Source: an uncultured Clostridia bacterium
GTDB lineage: Bacteria > Bacillota > Clostridia > Oscillospirales > Acutalibacteraceae
Assembly (NCBI GenBank): GCA_945912145.1
Contig: CAMEBF010000001.1
Span: 62,001 to 126,000, forward strand
Length of the DNA stretch: 64,000 nt
Reading direction: 5' to 3'
The number at the start of each line of letters is the position of its first letter. Positions within the stretch are counted from its first letter, which is position 1. This document shows positions 18,442 through 25,907 of this stretch, piece by piece. The notes beneath the pieces are model-generated. The model did no database searches and was not told the origin of the DNA. It worked only from the letters and a program-made list of their open reading frames with translations. The translations under genes and the position numbers were made by a program.

Positions 18442-18573
18442 ATGGAAAAATACGTAGAACCGGAAATGGAAATTATTGAGTTTGAGACTGAGGATGTCAT
18501 TACAACCAGCGGCCTCATCTGGGACCCCGACGGCGGATTCGGCTGGGAAGAAGAGGAAGAAGAACCGTGGTAA
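18442..18573 (+). CDS. Putative 43-aa ribosomal peptide precursor
   Basis: The short ORF has an AGGAAGG ribosome site 8 bases before its ATG and sits alone between the kinase and PqqD genes. The N-terminal half (MEKYVEPEMEIIEFETEDVI) looks like a leader. The second half starts TTSGLIWDPDGGFG and ends with six glutamates and PW, giving a very acidic C-terminus. It has no cysteine and one candidate phospho-acceptor cluster (Thr21, Thr22, Ser23). The leader-like motif EIIEFETEDVITTS fits recognition by a PqqD-type domain. Role as a substrate is inferred from size, position and neighbours; it could also be a small regulatory protein. Confidence 0.72.
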   Translation: MEKYVEPEMEIIEFETEDVITTSGLIWDPDGGFGWEEEEEEPW

Positions 18574-18603
18574 ACCGGACTTGATCCTAACGATCTAAAA
18601 GCG

Positions 18604-18619
18604 GGCTGCTCAGGCAGCC
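18604..18619 (+). terminator. Hairpin between peptide gene and PqqD gene
   Basis: GGCTGC and GCAGCC pair around a 4-base loop with no following T run. It looks like an mRNA-stabilising or partial-readthrough hairpin, common after precursor genes that need more copies than the enzymes. Confidence 0.5.
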
Positions 18620-18660
18620 TCCTGATGAATGTATCCCTTTCCGGAAAGGACGATTGATAA

Positions 18661-18918
18661 TTGAAACTGAAAGAGAATTTCGTCACGCAGGAGATGGACG
18701 GCGAGCAGATTATGGTAGCGGTCGACGGTGCTTTCGCAGGCATGGTGCGCAGCAACGCCACGGCGGCGTTCATTGTGGACTGCTTAAAAACGGAAACCAC
18801 CCCGGAGGCCGTTCTGGATGCCATGTGCCGCCAATACGATGCGCCCCGGGAGGTTATGGTTGTTGGCATAGAAAAAGTGCTGAATCAGCTGCGCGGGATC
18901 GGTGCCTTGGATGAGTAA
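18661..18918 (+). CDS. PqqD-family peptide-recognition protein
   Basis: The 85-residue protein begins at a TTG (KLKENFVTQEMDGEQIMVAV) and has the PqqD pattern of beta strands followed by a winged-helix (ATAAFIVDCLKTETTPEAVLDA and a C-terminal helix). PqqD-type domains bind leader peptides and present them to modifying enzymes. It ends 8 bases inside the next gene, so the two are translationally coupled. An AAGGA lies about 12 bases before the start. Its likely partner is the peptide at 18442-18573. Confidence 0.85.
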   Translation: MKLKENFVTQEMDGEQIMVAVDGAFAGMVRSNATAAFIVDCLKTETTPEAVLDAMCRQYDAPREVMVVGIEKVLNQLRGIGALDE

Positions 18919-20530
18919 ATCCAGCTTTGAGGAGGAAATTCAGCGAAAAGGCTATTTGCTTTACCGAAGTGAAGGCGACAGTATGCTGCCGCTGATCCGG
19001 CAGGGCAGGGACTTGGTGCTGATTGCGGCAAAACCGGAGGGACGGCTGAAAAAATATGATGTGCCCCTCTACAGGCGCGACAGTGGACAGTATGTTCTTC
19101 ACCGCATTCTGAAGGTGCGGGAAAATGATTATGTTCTCTGTGGGGATAATCGCCGGCACCGGGAAACCGGCATTTCGGACCGCCACATCATCGGTGTGCT
19201 GACGGCCGTGATTCGGGATGGCAAAGAACTCCCGACCACCGCCTTTCGTTACCGGCTGTATACGCATCTGTGGTGCGACCTGTTCTATGTGCGTGCCTTG
19301 CGGCTATGGTGCCGCGACAGCTGGGCACGAATCAGAAGAAAATGCTGCCGGAAACACAAAGCAGAGAACGGATGGGATCAAACAAGTGAACAGCTCATCT
19401 ATCTGATTTCCTGCGCGTTGAACGGCACGGAAGCGAATGCCGATTTCTTGCATGAGCCCGATCTTGCCGGTCTTTTTGTTCTTGCGCGGAAGCATTCCGT
19501 GGCGGCTATGGTTTGCATGGTGCTGGAAAAGACGGACGCATGGGAACAGGCTGAGCCGGCCGTTAAAAAGCGATGGACAGATGCGAAGAACAAGGCTGTC
19601 AGGAAAAGTATACTGCTTGCGGCGGACTGCCGGATTCTGATGGATGAAATGGAAAATGCGGGAATTTGGCATATGCCGCTAAAGGGAAGCGTTCTGAAAG
19701 ATTGGTACCCTCAATATGGAATGCGGGAAATGTCCGATATCGATATTCTCTTCGACGAAACAAAACGGGAACAGGTCAGGGAGATTTTCCTGCGGCATGA
19801 TTATGACGTGCGCGCTTTTCGCGAGAGCAATCACGATGTATATTGCAAGCCTCCCGTATATAATTTTGAAATGCACACATCTCTTCTTAACGAGAATTAT
19901 TGTAAGGAGCTCGGCGCGAAATATCAGGGAATCGCGCAAAAGCTTATCCCGGATGAGAACAAGAAGTTCCGTTTTCATTTTACCCCGGAAGACTTTTATA
20001 TTTATGCGATCATACACGCTTATAAACATTACAGCCTTAACGGCACCGGTGTTCGGTCGCTGGCCGATATCTATGTGATGAACCGAAAAATCGGGCCGTC
20101 AATGGACTGGGACTATGTGAAGAAAGAAACGGAAGCTCTCGGCATCGACACCTTTGAAAAGAACAGCCGGACTCTTGCTGAAAAAATCTTCAGCGATGTA
20201 CCGGTGTCGCAAATCTGTCTGACAGCAGAAGAACGGATCATGCTGCTATCCTGTATGGGAGCCGGAACATATGGCTCTTTTGAGAGCAGTATCAATAGCT
20301 CTCTGCGTTCCCTTCAGGCAGACAAAGAACCGATTACGGGCTTTACAAAGTTTCAGTACTGCATGGTAAGACTGTTTCCCGGACGGGAATGGTGCAAAAA
20401 TAACTATCCCTTTGTCTATCGGCATCCCTGTCTGCTTCCATTCTTTTGGATATGGAGATGGAGCAAAAAAATTCCCATGGGCAAAAAGAGAATACAGAAG
20501 GAGATATCGGCAGTCAGATCCTCCCGGTGA
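18911..20530 (+). CDS. Fusion: S26-type signal-peptidase-like domain + nucleotidyltransferase (NTP_transf_5)
   Basis: The 539-residue product joins two domains. Residues ~5-130 have the S24/S26 core: EGDSMLPLI (catalytic Ser24), LHRILKV (His64 where Sip-type enzymes have Lys, as in SipW/ER types) and VLCGDNR. No N-terminal membrane anchor precedes them. Residues ~155-530 match the uncharacterised nucleotidyltransferase family: MPLKGSVLKDWYPQYGMREM followed by SDIDILFDE, i.e. GS and DxD metal/NTP motifs. Start at ATG 18911 overlaps the PqqD gene; a GTG at 18902 is an alternative. In related loci these are separate genes. A role in cutting and nucleotide- or sugar-tagging the small peptide is inferred. 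A terminator follows at 20650. Confidence 0.8.
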   Translation: MSKSSFEEEIQRKGYLLYRSEGDSMLPLIRQGRDLVLIAAKPEGRLKKYDVPLYRRDSGQYVLHRILKVRENDYVLCGDNRRHRETGISDRHIIGVLTAVIRDGKELPTTAFRYRLYTHLWCDLFYVRALRLWCRDSWARIRRKCCRKHKAENGWDQTSEQLIYLISCALNGTEANADFLHEPDLAGLFVLARKHSVAAMVCMVLEKTDAWEQAEPAVKKRWTDAKNKAVRKSILLAADCRILMDEMENAGIWHMPLKGSVLKDWYPQYGMREMSDIDILFDETKREQVREIFLRHDYDVRAFRESNHDVYCKPPVYNFEMHTSLLNENYCKELGAKYQGIAQKLIPDENKKFRFHFTPEDFYIYAIIHAYKHYSLNGTGVRSLADIYVMNRKIGPSMDWDYVKKETEALGIDTFEKNSRTLAEKIFSDVPVSQICLTAEERIMLLSCMGAGTYGSFESSINSSLRSLQADKEPITGFTKFQYCMVRLFPGREWCKNNYPFVYRHPCLLPFFWIWRWSKKIPMGKKRIQKEISAVRSSR

Positions 20531-20649
20531 TGGAACGGTCATCGCTCTGTTCGGAACGAGAAGGATTCTGCTTCCGGTGCTCTGTAAAATTATGGTTAAA
20601 TAATAGGGGCAGGTTTACACATCCGGCTCCACTGATTTTAGAAAAACAG

Positions 20650-20692
20650 GCCTGTTGCAAAATGAAGATTTTGCGGCAGGCTCCATTTTTTT
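20650..20692 (+). terminator. Terminator of the kinase/peptide cassette
   Basis: GCCTGTTGCAAAAT pairs with ATTTTGCGGCAGGC around GAAG and is followed by a T-rich run (TCCATTTTTTT). It ends the cassette about 120 bases after the last stop codon. Confidence 0.85.
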
Positions 20693-20967
20693 CAGATGAA
20701 TTCAGGGCGTCCGGAAGAGGAAGTAACCGGAAAAACAACACGATTTAATTGACGGCGAATTCCTCCGGATTGACCAGCACTCTGAAAGCGAAATTCGCGC
20801 TTGCGGTTGAAGAGAATTACTCGGTGAAATACTAAGCTACTGAATCTATAAAAATACAGAATTTAGAATGCAGAATTAAGAATTGCGGAAGCCCTGAGGG
20901 CTTGAATTACAAAACAACCGCTCATCAATCATCCCGGTGAGCGGTACATTTTATGAAGTTTAACAGA
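20693..20967. other. Spacer with gene scraps and a repeat copy
   Basis: Short protein-like scraps appear near 20748-20835 (for example LKAKFALAVEENYSVKY ending in TAA) but with no start or ribosome site. From 20858 to 20907 there is a partial copy of the palindromic intergenic repeat (AGAATGCAGAATTAAGAATT, then GAAGCCCTGAGGGCTT). No intact gene is seen. Confidence 0.4.
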
Positions 20968-21162
20968 TCAGATGAGCCCGAACAGCTTTCTCAGCAGATA
21001 GAAGGGTCTGAGCAGAACTTCCAGAATTGTCTGGATTGCAGGAGGCAGATAAACCTGCGTTCCCGGCATTTCGGGCAGCTGCGATACCGTGCTGATGTCG
21101 CCGTCGCCATAGGCGATGCGGATCACATTGACGGAATAGCCGCTTGCCGTGTAGAGCAAATC
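20968..21162 (-). pseudogene. C-terminal remnant of a surface protein
   Basis: The minus strand encodes a coherent protein end (DLLYTASGYSVNVIRIAYGD through QLPEMPGTQVYLP) finishing with a hydrophobic, basic tail ILEVLLRPFYLLRKLFGLI and a TGA. Upstream of about 21162 the frame runs into the AT-rich pyrR promoter and loses coding character, so the gene's 5' part is missing. The tail resembles those of the sialidase and the lipase-like protein in this window. Confidence 0.55.
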
Positions 21163-21210
21163 TTGTTTATTACAAACAAAGAAAACCGAAAATGTCAAGC
21201 GAAACATCTG

Positions 21211-21239
21211 TTGATTTTCATGAAAATGTGTGATAAAAT
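21211..21239 (+). promoter_or_regulatory. pyrR promoter
   Basis: TTGATT (21211-21216) and TAAAAT (21234-21239) lie 17 bp apart, 18 bases before the pyrR ATG, giving a very short leader. Confidence 0.65.
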
Positions 21240-21256
21240 AGAGCAGGTGATGGAAA

Positions 21257-21787
21257 ATGGAGTTGAAATCGAAACTGATGGACGAATCCGCCGTCAAGCG
21301 CGCGCTCAAGCGGATCTCGTTTGAAATAGAGGAGAAAAACAAGGGCTTTTCCAACGTCTGTCTGATCGGTATCAAACGCCGGGGCGTATCGCTGGCGCAG
21401 ATGATCGCAGATTTTGTGCGGCAGAATGAAGACGTCGCGCTGCCTGTCGGATCGGTCGATATCGCAGGCTATCGCGACGACCGCGAGAAGAACGACAGCG
21501 GAACATGCGGAGATGCCGAAGTCGGCTTTGACATCACGGGAAAAGACGTGATTTTAGTGGACGATGTGATTCATAAAGGACGAACCGTCCGTGCTGCCAT
21601 GGATGCGGTGCTGTCACTCGGCCGTCCGTCCACGATTCAGCTTGCCGTGCTGATCGACCGCGGACATCGCGAACTGCCGATCCGGCCGGACTATGTCGGC
21701 AAGAATATTCCGACCTCCTCCGCCGAAACGGTGATCGTCAAAGTCCCCGAATTTGACGGTGAGACCGGCGTGGAGATTTATCGTTAA
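21257..21787 (+). CDS. pyrR: PyrR: pyr attenuator protein / uracil phosphoribosyltransferase
   Basis: The 176-residue type I PRTase-fold protein has the PRPP loop VILVDDVIHKGRTVRAAM, RGVSLAQMI and VLIDRGHRELPIRPDYVGK, all PyrR signatures. In Firmicutes it binds pyr mRNA leaders in response to UMP and also converts uracil plus PRPP to UMP. AGGTGA lies 8 bases before the ATG. No pyrimidine genes or PyrR-binding leader are visible nearby, so it acts on targets elsewhere. Confidence 0.94.
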   Translation: MELKSKLMDESAVKRALKRISFEIEEKNKGFSNVCLIGIKRRGVSLAQMIADFVRQNEDVALPVGSVDIAGYRDDREKNDSGTCGDAEVGFDITGKDVILVDDVIHKGRTVRAAMDAVLSLGRPSTIQLAVLIDRGHRELPIRPDYVGKNIPTSSAETVIVKVPEFDGETGVEIYR

Positions 21788-21910
21788 GTCATTCTGATTG
21801 ACGGCGCTCCTACATGTTTTTTTTTATAAATTCAAGCGCGAAGCGCTTCCGATTCTATTCTCTATTCTCTCTTATCTATTATCTGTTTCTGTCCCCGACA
21901 GAAACACAAA
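21788..21910. repeat. Partial copy of palindromic intergenic repeat
   Basis: An AAGCGCGAAGCGCTTCCGAT palindrome near 21832-21851 is followed by simple-sequence TCTATTCTC-type units. It matches the hairpin core of the repeat family seen at 31121, 33541 and 37041. Confidence 0.45.
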
Positions 21911-21936
21911 ACCGCCCCGATCGGAGCGGTTTTTTC
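21911..21936. terminator. Bidirectional terminator between pyrR and iorB
   Basis: ACCGC..GCGGT stem with an inner CCGATCGG and flanking A and T runs; it can stop both the plus-strand pyrR and the minus-strand iorAB transcripts. Confidence 0.75.
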
Positions 21937-21945
21937 TGTTCGGAT

Positions 21946-22521
21946 TCAGTCTTCCTGCGCGTAGCCGAGCGCGAAGGCTTTCAGATTCATTTCCTTGAAC
22001 TTCGGCGGGACGGTCTCGGCAATTACGGTCTCCCAGACTTCTTTCTTAAATTCCATGTGCCGTGCGGCAACGCCCATCAGGACGACGTTGACTGCCTTGG
22101 ACGAACCGGCTTCCACGGCGAGGCTCAGCGCGTCGAGCGCGATAACGTCCGCTTTGGTTTTCAGCTCATCGATGACACCGTCGGGATAGGCTGCCGTTCC
22201 CGTAACGACGGGCATCGGGTCGATCTTCTGCGTGTTGACGATGATCTTGCCGCCTTTTTTCAGATAGGGGAGATAGCGCGCAGCCTCAAGCTGCTCAAAG
22301 GCGATGATGAGGTCGGCTTCGCCCTTTTCGATGATCGGCGACGCGACCTTTTCGCCGTAGCGGACATAGGTGATAACGGAGCCGCCGCGCTGGCTCATGC
22401 CGTGAACCTCGGATACCTTGACGTCATAGCCTTCGCTGATGACGGCGTTTCCGAGCAGACGGCTTGCTAAAAGCGTACCCTGACCGCCGACGCCGACGAT
22501 CATAACACTGATTGTATTCAT
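21946..22521 (-). CDS. iorB: Indolepyruvate:ferredoxin oxidoreductase, beta subunit
   Basis: The 191-residue protein has the gamma-domain signature VGVGGQGTLLASRLLGNAV, EVHGMSQRGGSV and GEADLIIAFE. With IorA it oxidatively decarboxylates arylpyruvates from aromatic amino acids to aryl-CoA, reducing ferredoxin. It starts 13 bp after the iorA stop and shares its transcript. Confidence 0.94.
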   Translation of the reverse strand: MNTISVMIVGVGGQGTLLASRLLGNAVISEGYDVKVSEVHGMSQRGGSVITYVRYGEKVASPIIEKGEADLIIAFEQLEAARYLPYLKKGGKIIVNTQKIDPMPVVTGTAAYPDGVIDELKTKADVIALDALSLAVEAGSSKAVNVVLMGVAARHMEFKKEVWETVIAETVPPKFKEMNLKAFALGYAQED

Positions 22522-22534
22522 GCTGATTCCTCCC

Positions 22535-24262
22535 TTATTCCTCGATCGCGCCGAATTTGCACATCTGCGTGCAGACGCCGCAGCCGACGCATTGCGTAAA
22601 GTCGATGCTTGCCTTGCCGTCCGTCATGCTGATGGCGGGACAGCCGATCTTCATGCACATTGTGCAGCCGCGGCACTTGTCGGGATCGACTTTCAAAGGC
22701 GGATTGTGTTTCACGTATTTTAAGAGCGCACACGGTCTTCTCGAAATGATCAGCGACGGCTCGTCGGCGGCGAGCTCCGTATGAATCGCGTCTCTTGTCT
22801 CTTTCAGATTGTACGGATCGACCACGGTGACGCGCTCAATGCCGACGGCGTGCGCAAGCGCAACAATATCGACGGCTGTCGCCGGATCGCCCTTGATGTT
22901 TTTGCCCGTCGTGGGATTCTGCTGATGACCGGTCATGCCCGTGATGGAGTTGTCCAGAATGATGACGGTCGAAGCGCTGTTGTTGTAGGCGATGTCGATA
23001 AGACCTGTGATGCCCGAATGGATAAAGGTCGAATCGCCGATAACGGCAACGCTCTTTTTCGCGTTTTCGGGGTTGGCCTTATTGCGGCCGTGCAGCGCGG
23101 AGACGGACGCGCCCATGCAGATACAGGTGTCCATCGCGCCCAGAGGCGGCAGAGAGCCGAGCGTGTAGCAGCCGATGTCGCCGCTGACGGTCACGCCTTC
23201 CTGTTTCAGCGCGTAGAACAGACCTCTGTGCGGACAGCCGGCGCAGAGAACGGGAGGACGTCCCGGAATGGAAACGGTCAAAGTGTCGAATTCTTTTTCT
23301 TCCCCCAGAATCGCCGACGCGACGAGACGCTGGGAATATTCGCCCTGAAGCGTGAAAACGTCCTTGCCGTGAACGGTCAGACCGAGCATTTTGCAGTGAT
23401 TCTCTATGTAGGGGTCAAGCTCCTCGATGACATAGAGCGTCTCACATTGCGCCGCAAAATCGCGGATGAGTTTTTCCGGCAGGGGATAGACGCAGCCGAG
23501 CTTTAAGTAGGAAGCGTTTTCGCCGAGGGCTTCTTTTGCGTAGTTGTAGCAGTTGCCGGCGGTGATGACGCCGATTTTTTTATCGTAGTATTCCACCGTG
23601 TTGAGAGGGGAAGTCTCGCAGTAGGCGATCTGGTCGAGAATGCGCTGCTCGACGGTCACGTGCTTCGGAATGGCGTAAGCCGGCATCATGACGTATTTCT
23701 GCGGATTCTTCTTGTATTCTTTCAGCGGCACATTCTCACGATCGGCAAGCTCCGCAAGGCTTCTTGAGTGCGCGACTCTCGTGGTCAGACGCAGGATCAC
23801 AGGTGTGTCGAACTGCTCCGAAAGCGAAAAGGCGAGCTTCGTATAAGCGAGACACTCTGCGGAGTCCGCAGGCTCGAGCATCATGATTTTAGAGGCTTCG
23901 GCGTAGTGACGCGAATCCTGTTCGTTCTGGGACGAGTGCATACCGGGGTCGTCGGCAACGGCGAGCATCATACCGCCGTTTACGCCGGTGTAGGACGCCG
24001 TAAAGAGCGGGTCGGCGGCGACATTCAGACCGACGTGCTTCATGCCGCAGAAAGAGCGTGCGCCGGCAATGGCGGCACCGAGCGCGACCTCACAGGCGAC
24101 CTTTTCGTTCGGCGCCCATTCGCTTGTCATCTCGTCGTAAGTGGCGGCGAATTCCGTAATTTCGGTACTGGGCGTACCGGGATAACTGGAAACGACGGTG
24201 CAGCCGGCTTCAAACAGCCCGCGGGCCACCGCTTCGTTGCCCAATAAAAGCTTTTTAGCCAT
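22535..24262 (-). CDS. iorA: Indolepyruvate:ferredoxin oxidoreductase, alpha subunit
   Basis: The 575-residue subunit has the pyrimidine-binding domain at the N-terminus (LLLGNEAVARGLFEAGCTVV, SYPGTPSTEI), and the TPP domain with GDIGCYTLGSLPPLGAMDT and GDSTFIHSGITGL. Two C-terminal 4Fe-4S motifs follow (CRGCTMCMKIGCP and CVGCGVCTQMC). The ATG at 24262 has GGAGG 9 bases upstream; 34 upstream in-frame codons lie in the structured leader and are not coding. It is part of amino-acid fermentation in anaerobes. Confidence 0.95.
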   Translation of the reverse strand: MAKKLLLGNEAVARGLFEAGCTVVSSYPGTPSTEITEFAATYDEMTSEWAPNEKVACEVALGAAIAGARSFCGMKHVGLNVAADPLFTASYTGVNGGMMLAVADDPGMHSSQNEQDSRHYAEASKIMMLEPADSAECLAYTKLAFSLSEQFDTPVILRLTTRVAHSRSLAELADRENVPLKEYKKNPQKYVMMPAYAIPKHVTVEQRILDQIAYCETSPLNTVEYYDKKIGVITAGNCYNYAKEALGENASYLKLGCVYPLPEKLIRDFAAQCETLYVIEELDPYIENHCKMLGLTVHGKDVFTLQGEYSQRLVASAILGEEKEFDTLTVSIPGRPPVLCAGCPHRGLFYALKQEGVTVSGDIGCYTLGSLPPLGAMDTCICMGASVSALHGRNKANPENAKKSVAVIGDSTFIHSGITGLIDIAYNNSASTVIILDNSITGMTGHQQNPTTGKNIKGDPATAVDIVALAHAVGIERVTVVDPYNLKETRDAIHTELAADEPSLIISRRPCALLKYVKHNPPLKVDPDKCRGCTMCMKIGCPAISMTDGKASIDFTQCVGCGVCTQMCKFGAIEE

Positions 24263-24398
24263 ATCCAATCCTCCGTAAATTCTGTCATATTTCGTTTTAT
24301 TATAGCATATGTGCAAAGCGGCTGAAAATCGCTTTGCACAATGCTTCAATGTTCTCGTAAACACACAAAATCTTTGATTTTGATTGTGTTTCGAGGTT
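24263..24398 (-). other. Structured 5' leader of iorAB
   Basis: On the minus strand two strong hairpins occupy the leader. One has AAACACA..TGTGTTT with an inner TCAAAATC/GATTTTG (plus positions ~24358-24392). The other is GTGCAAAGCG..CGCTTTGCAC (~24311-24340). A second TATAAT box (24299-24304) lies between the last hairpin and the ribosome site. It may be a regulatory leader or stability element; no known riboswitch class was recognised. Confidence 0.4.
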
Positions 24399-24427
24399 AT
24401 TATAGCATGAATGAAAAGAAATTACAA
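24399..24427 (-). promoter_or_regulatory. Possible iorAB promoter
   Basis: On the minus strand TTGTAA (24422-24427) and TATAAT (24399-24404) are 17 bp apart. A second TATAAT exactly 100 bp downstream (24299-24304) has a poorer -35. Confidence 0.5.
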
Positions 24428-24481
24428 GAGCGAAAAGGGAGAAAGAAAAAGAGCCGCACAGGGCAGCTCTTTTGAGAGATA

Positions 24482-24570
24482 TCACCATTGTTTGTCTTCA
24501 TACGGCGTGTCGGCAACACCGTCCGCATTCAGTCTGCTGACCATACGGTCGAGCTTGTCTTTCCATATGA
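24482..24570 (-). pseudogene. Duplicated 3' end of a CFI-box gene
   Basis: The minus strand encodes about 27 residues ending in DTPYEDKQW and TGA, nearly identical in DNA and protein to the last 27 residues of the TIR/MORN/CFI-box protein (26713-28857). No start codon or upstream domain is attached. It is a leftover 3' end lying downstream of two AT-rich genes and forms one side of a direct repeat with 26713-26800. Confidence 0.75.
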
Positions 24571-24648
24571 TTCTATGGCAGCTTAGCAACGGACATATAG
24601 TATTTAAATCTGAAGAACCATCTAATTACTGCAGAAATAGTTCGGCGT

Positions 24649-25746
24649 CTATTTCTGTTTTTTCAAAGCGTCTAGTTCCTTTTGCGTTGCGTCGAGTTCC
24701 TCTTGTGCTTGCTTAAGCCAAGTTTTCCACCTTGCAACGTTTTTTTTGTAAGATTTTTTGCTTAATATCACAATCAGAATGCCAAGTGCAATCTCTATTG
24801 CAGCAACCAGATAAATCCATAGAATGGTCAGTCCTACGTTAAGGAGCGCCATAAGTACACCGCATATCATGAAAAATATACCGAGACGGTACGTGACTGG
24901 TTTTGATGGCTCATCTGAAATAAGACGTTCATATGAAGCAATCTCGTCTTCCAACTCTCTTCTTTTTTCATCATACAAATAATCCGGATAATACTTTGTG
25001 ATTTTTTGTTTGTAAGAAGCTATAATATTTTTTTCTTTAGGAGACCCCAAGCTCACATATTGGTGAATTTTAATTCCTGCCTTCCACGCATCTGCGGCAA
25101 ACGGGGCAATCGCTTTTTTGTCACCGAAAATGCGATCAATTTGCGAACCGCAGGTGTATAAAATGTCTACTATAGCGTTCATATTGGCTAAATACTCGTT
25201 CTTGTCGTTCTGTTGCGTAGCCAATATTTCATTGTAGTTTCTCTTTTCCCGGTAAGCGTTGGATGCGCCATCTTTAAGTAATTCTGTGATCAACTGACTT
25301 TGCTCCAAAACTTCTTTTACGGCAGCCGCCTGCTCATCTTTGGGAACATTGTCACGAATCAATTCAAGAACACTTTTCTCACAGTTGCTGACAGATTTCG
25401 CTGCAGATCGAATCTGCGCGATTGTGCAGGACATTGCTTTGAAATATACCGCATAGAAAGCAGCTTCCCAGCTGGTAGGGTCTTTCACAAGGATCATGTC
25501 ATAGTATTTTGCTGCATTTTCACTATTGTTGTCGTCCTTTGCCCGACGGGCAATCTGGTATAGATTTGCGAGTTCGGCAGAGGTGTCAACTTTAACGGTA
25601 CTTCCCGTTACATCAACGGTGCCTTCCACTATCATCTTTTTTGCTTCCTCAACGGAGTATTTGCAACCGCATGATTGGCATACAAACACGCCATCCTGTT
25701 TTATCAGATCTTTGCTTCCGCACATCTCGCAAATTATTTGTTTCAT
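24649..25746 (-). CDS. Zinc-ribbon protein with helical middle and two C-terminal membrane segments
   Basis: The 365-residue protein opens with a zinc ribbon (CEMCGSKDLIKQDGVFVCQS and CGC, residues 4-24). It continues with a TPR-like helical region (ELANLYQIARRAKDDNN, AAKYYDMILVKDPTSWEA). Two hydrophobic segments follow near residues 300-345 (LGIFFMICGVLMALLNVGL, ILWIYLVAAIEIALGILIVI), and the protein ends in a charged coiled-coil-like tail. AAGGAG precedes the ATG at 25746. The start resembles that of the TIR protein upstream. Base composition is clearly more AT-rich than the metabolic genes. Function unknown. Confidence 0.7.
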   Translation of the reverse strand: MKQIICEMCGSKDLIKQDGVFVCQSCGCKYSVEEAKKMIVEGTVDVTGSTVKVDTSAELANLYQIARRAKDDNNSENAAKYYDMILVKDPTSWEAAFYAVYFKAMSCTIAQIRSAAKSVSNCEKSVLELIRDNVPKDEQAAAVKEVLEQSQLITELLKDGASNAYREKRNYNEILATQQNDKNEYLANMNAIVDILYTCGSQIDRIFGDKKAIAPFAADAWKAGIKIHQYVSLGSPKEKNIIASYKQKITKYYPDYLYDEKRRELEDEIASYERLISDEPSKPVTYRLGIFFMICGVLMALLNVGLTILWIYLVAAIEIALGILIVILSKKSYKKNVARWKTWLKQAQEELDATQKELDALKKQK

Positions 25747-25907
25747 TTTTTCTGCTCCTTGAATATGTAAATTATTATTGAACTGGGTATTATTTGTCTT
25801 TTTTCGATAGAAAGCTTTGTCAGGGTGCTTTTGTTTCATACGCAGGATTGCGTCCGCAACCGGTCAAGCCGTTTTCAACTTGTAAAATACTGCCGGATAT
25901 GTTACTT

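Noticed and set aside
17654-20530. Lasso peptide biosynthetic cluster
   Set aside because: Kinase, PqqD-like and nucleotidyltransferase genes fit some lasso loci, but no asparagine-synthetase-type cyclase or transglutaminase-type protease is present.
24300-24410. Phage or element attachment site suggested by inverted repeats
   Set aside because: No integrase or tRNA is adjacent and the palindromes fit a transcript leader better.
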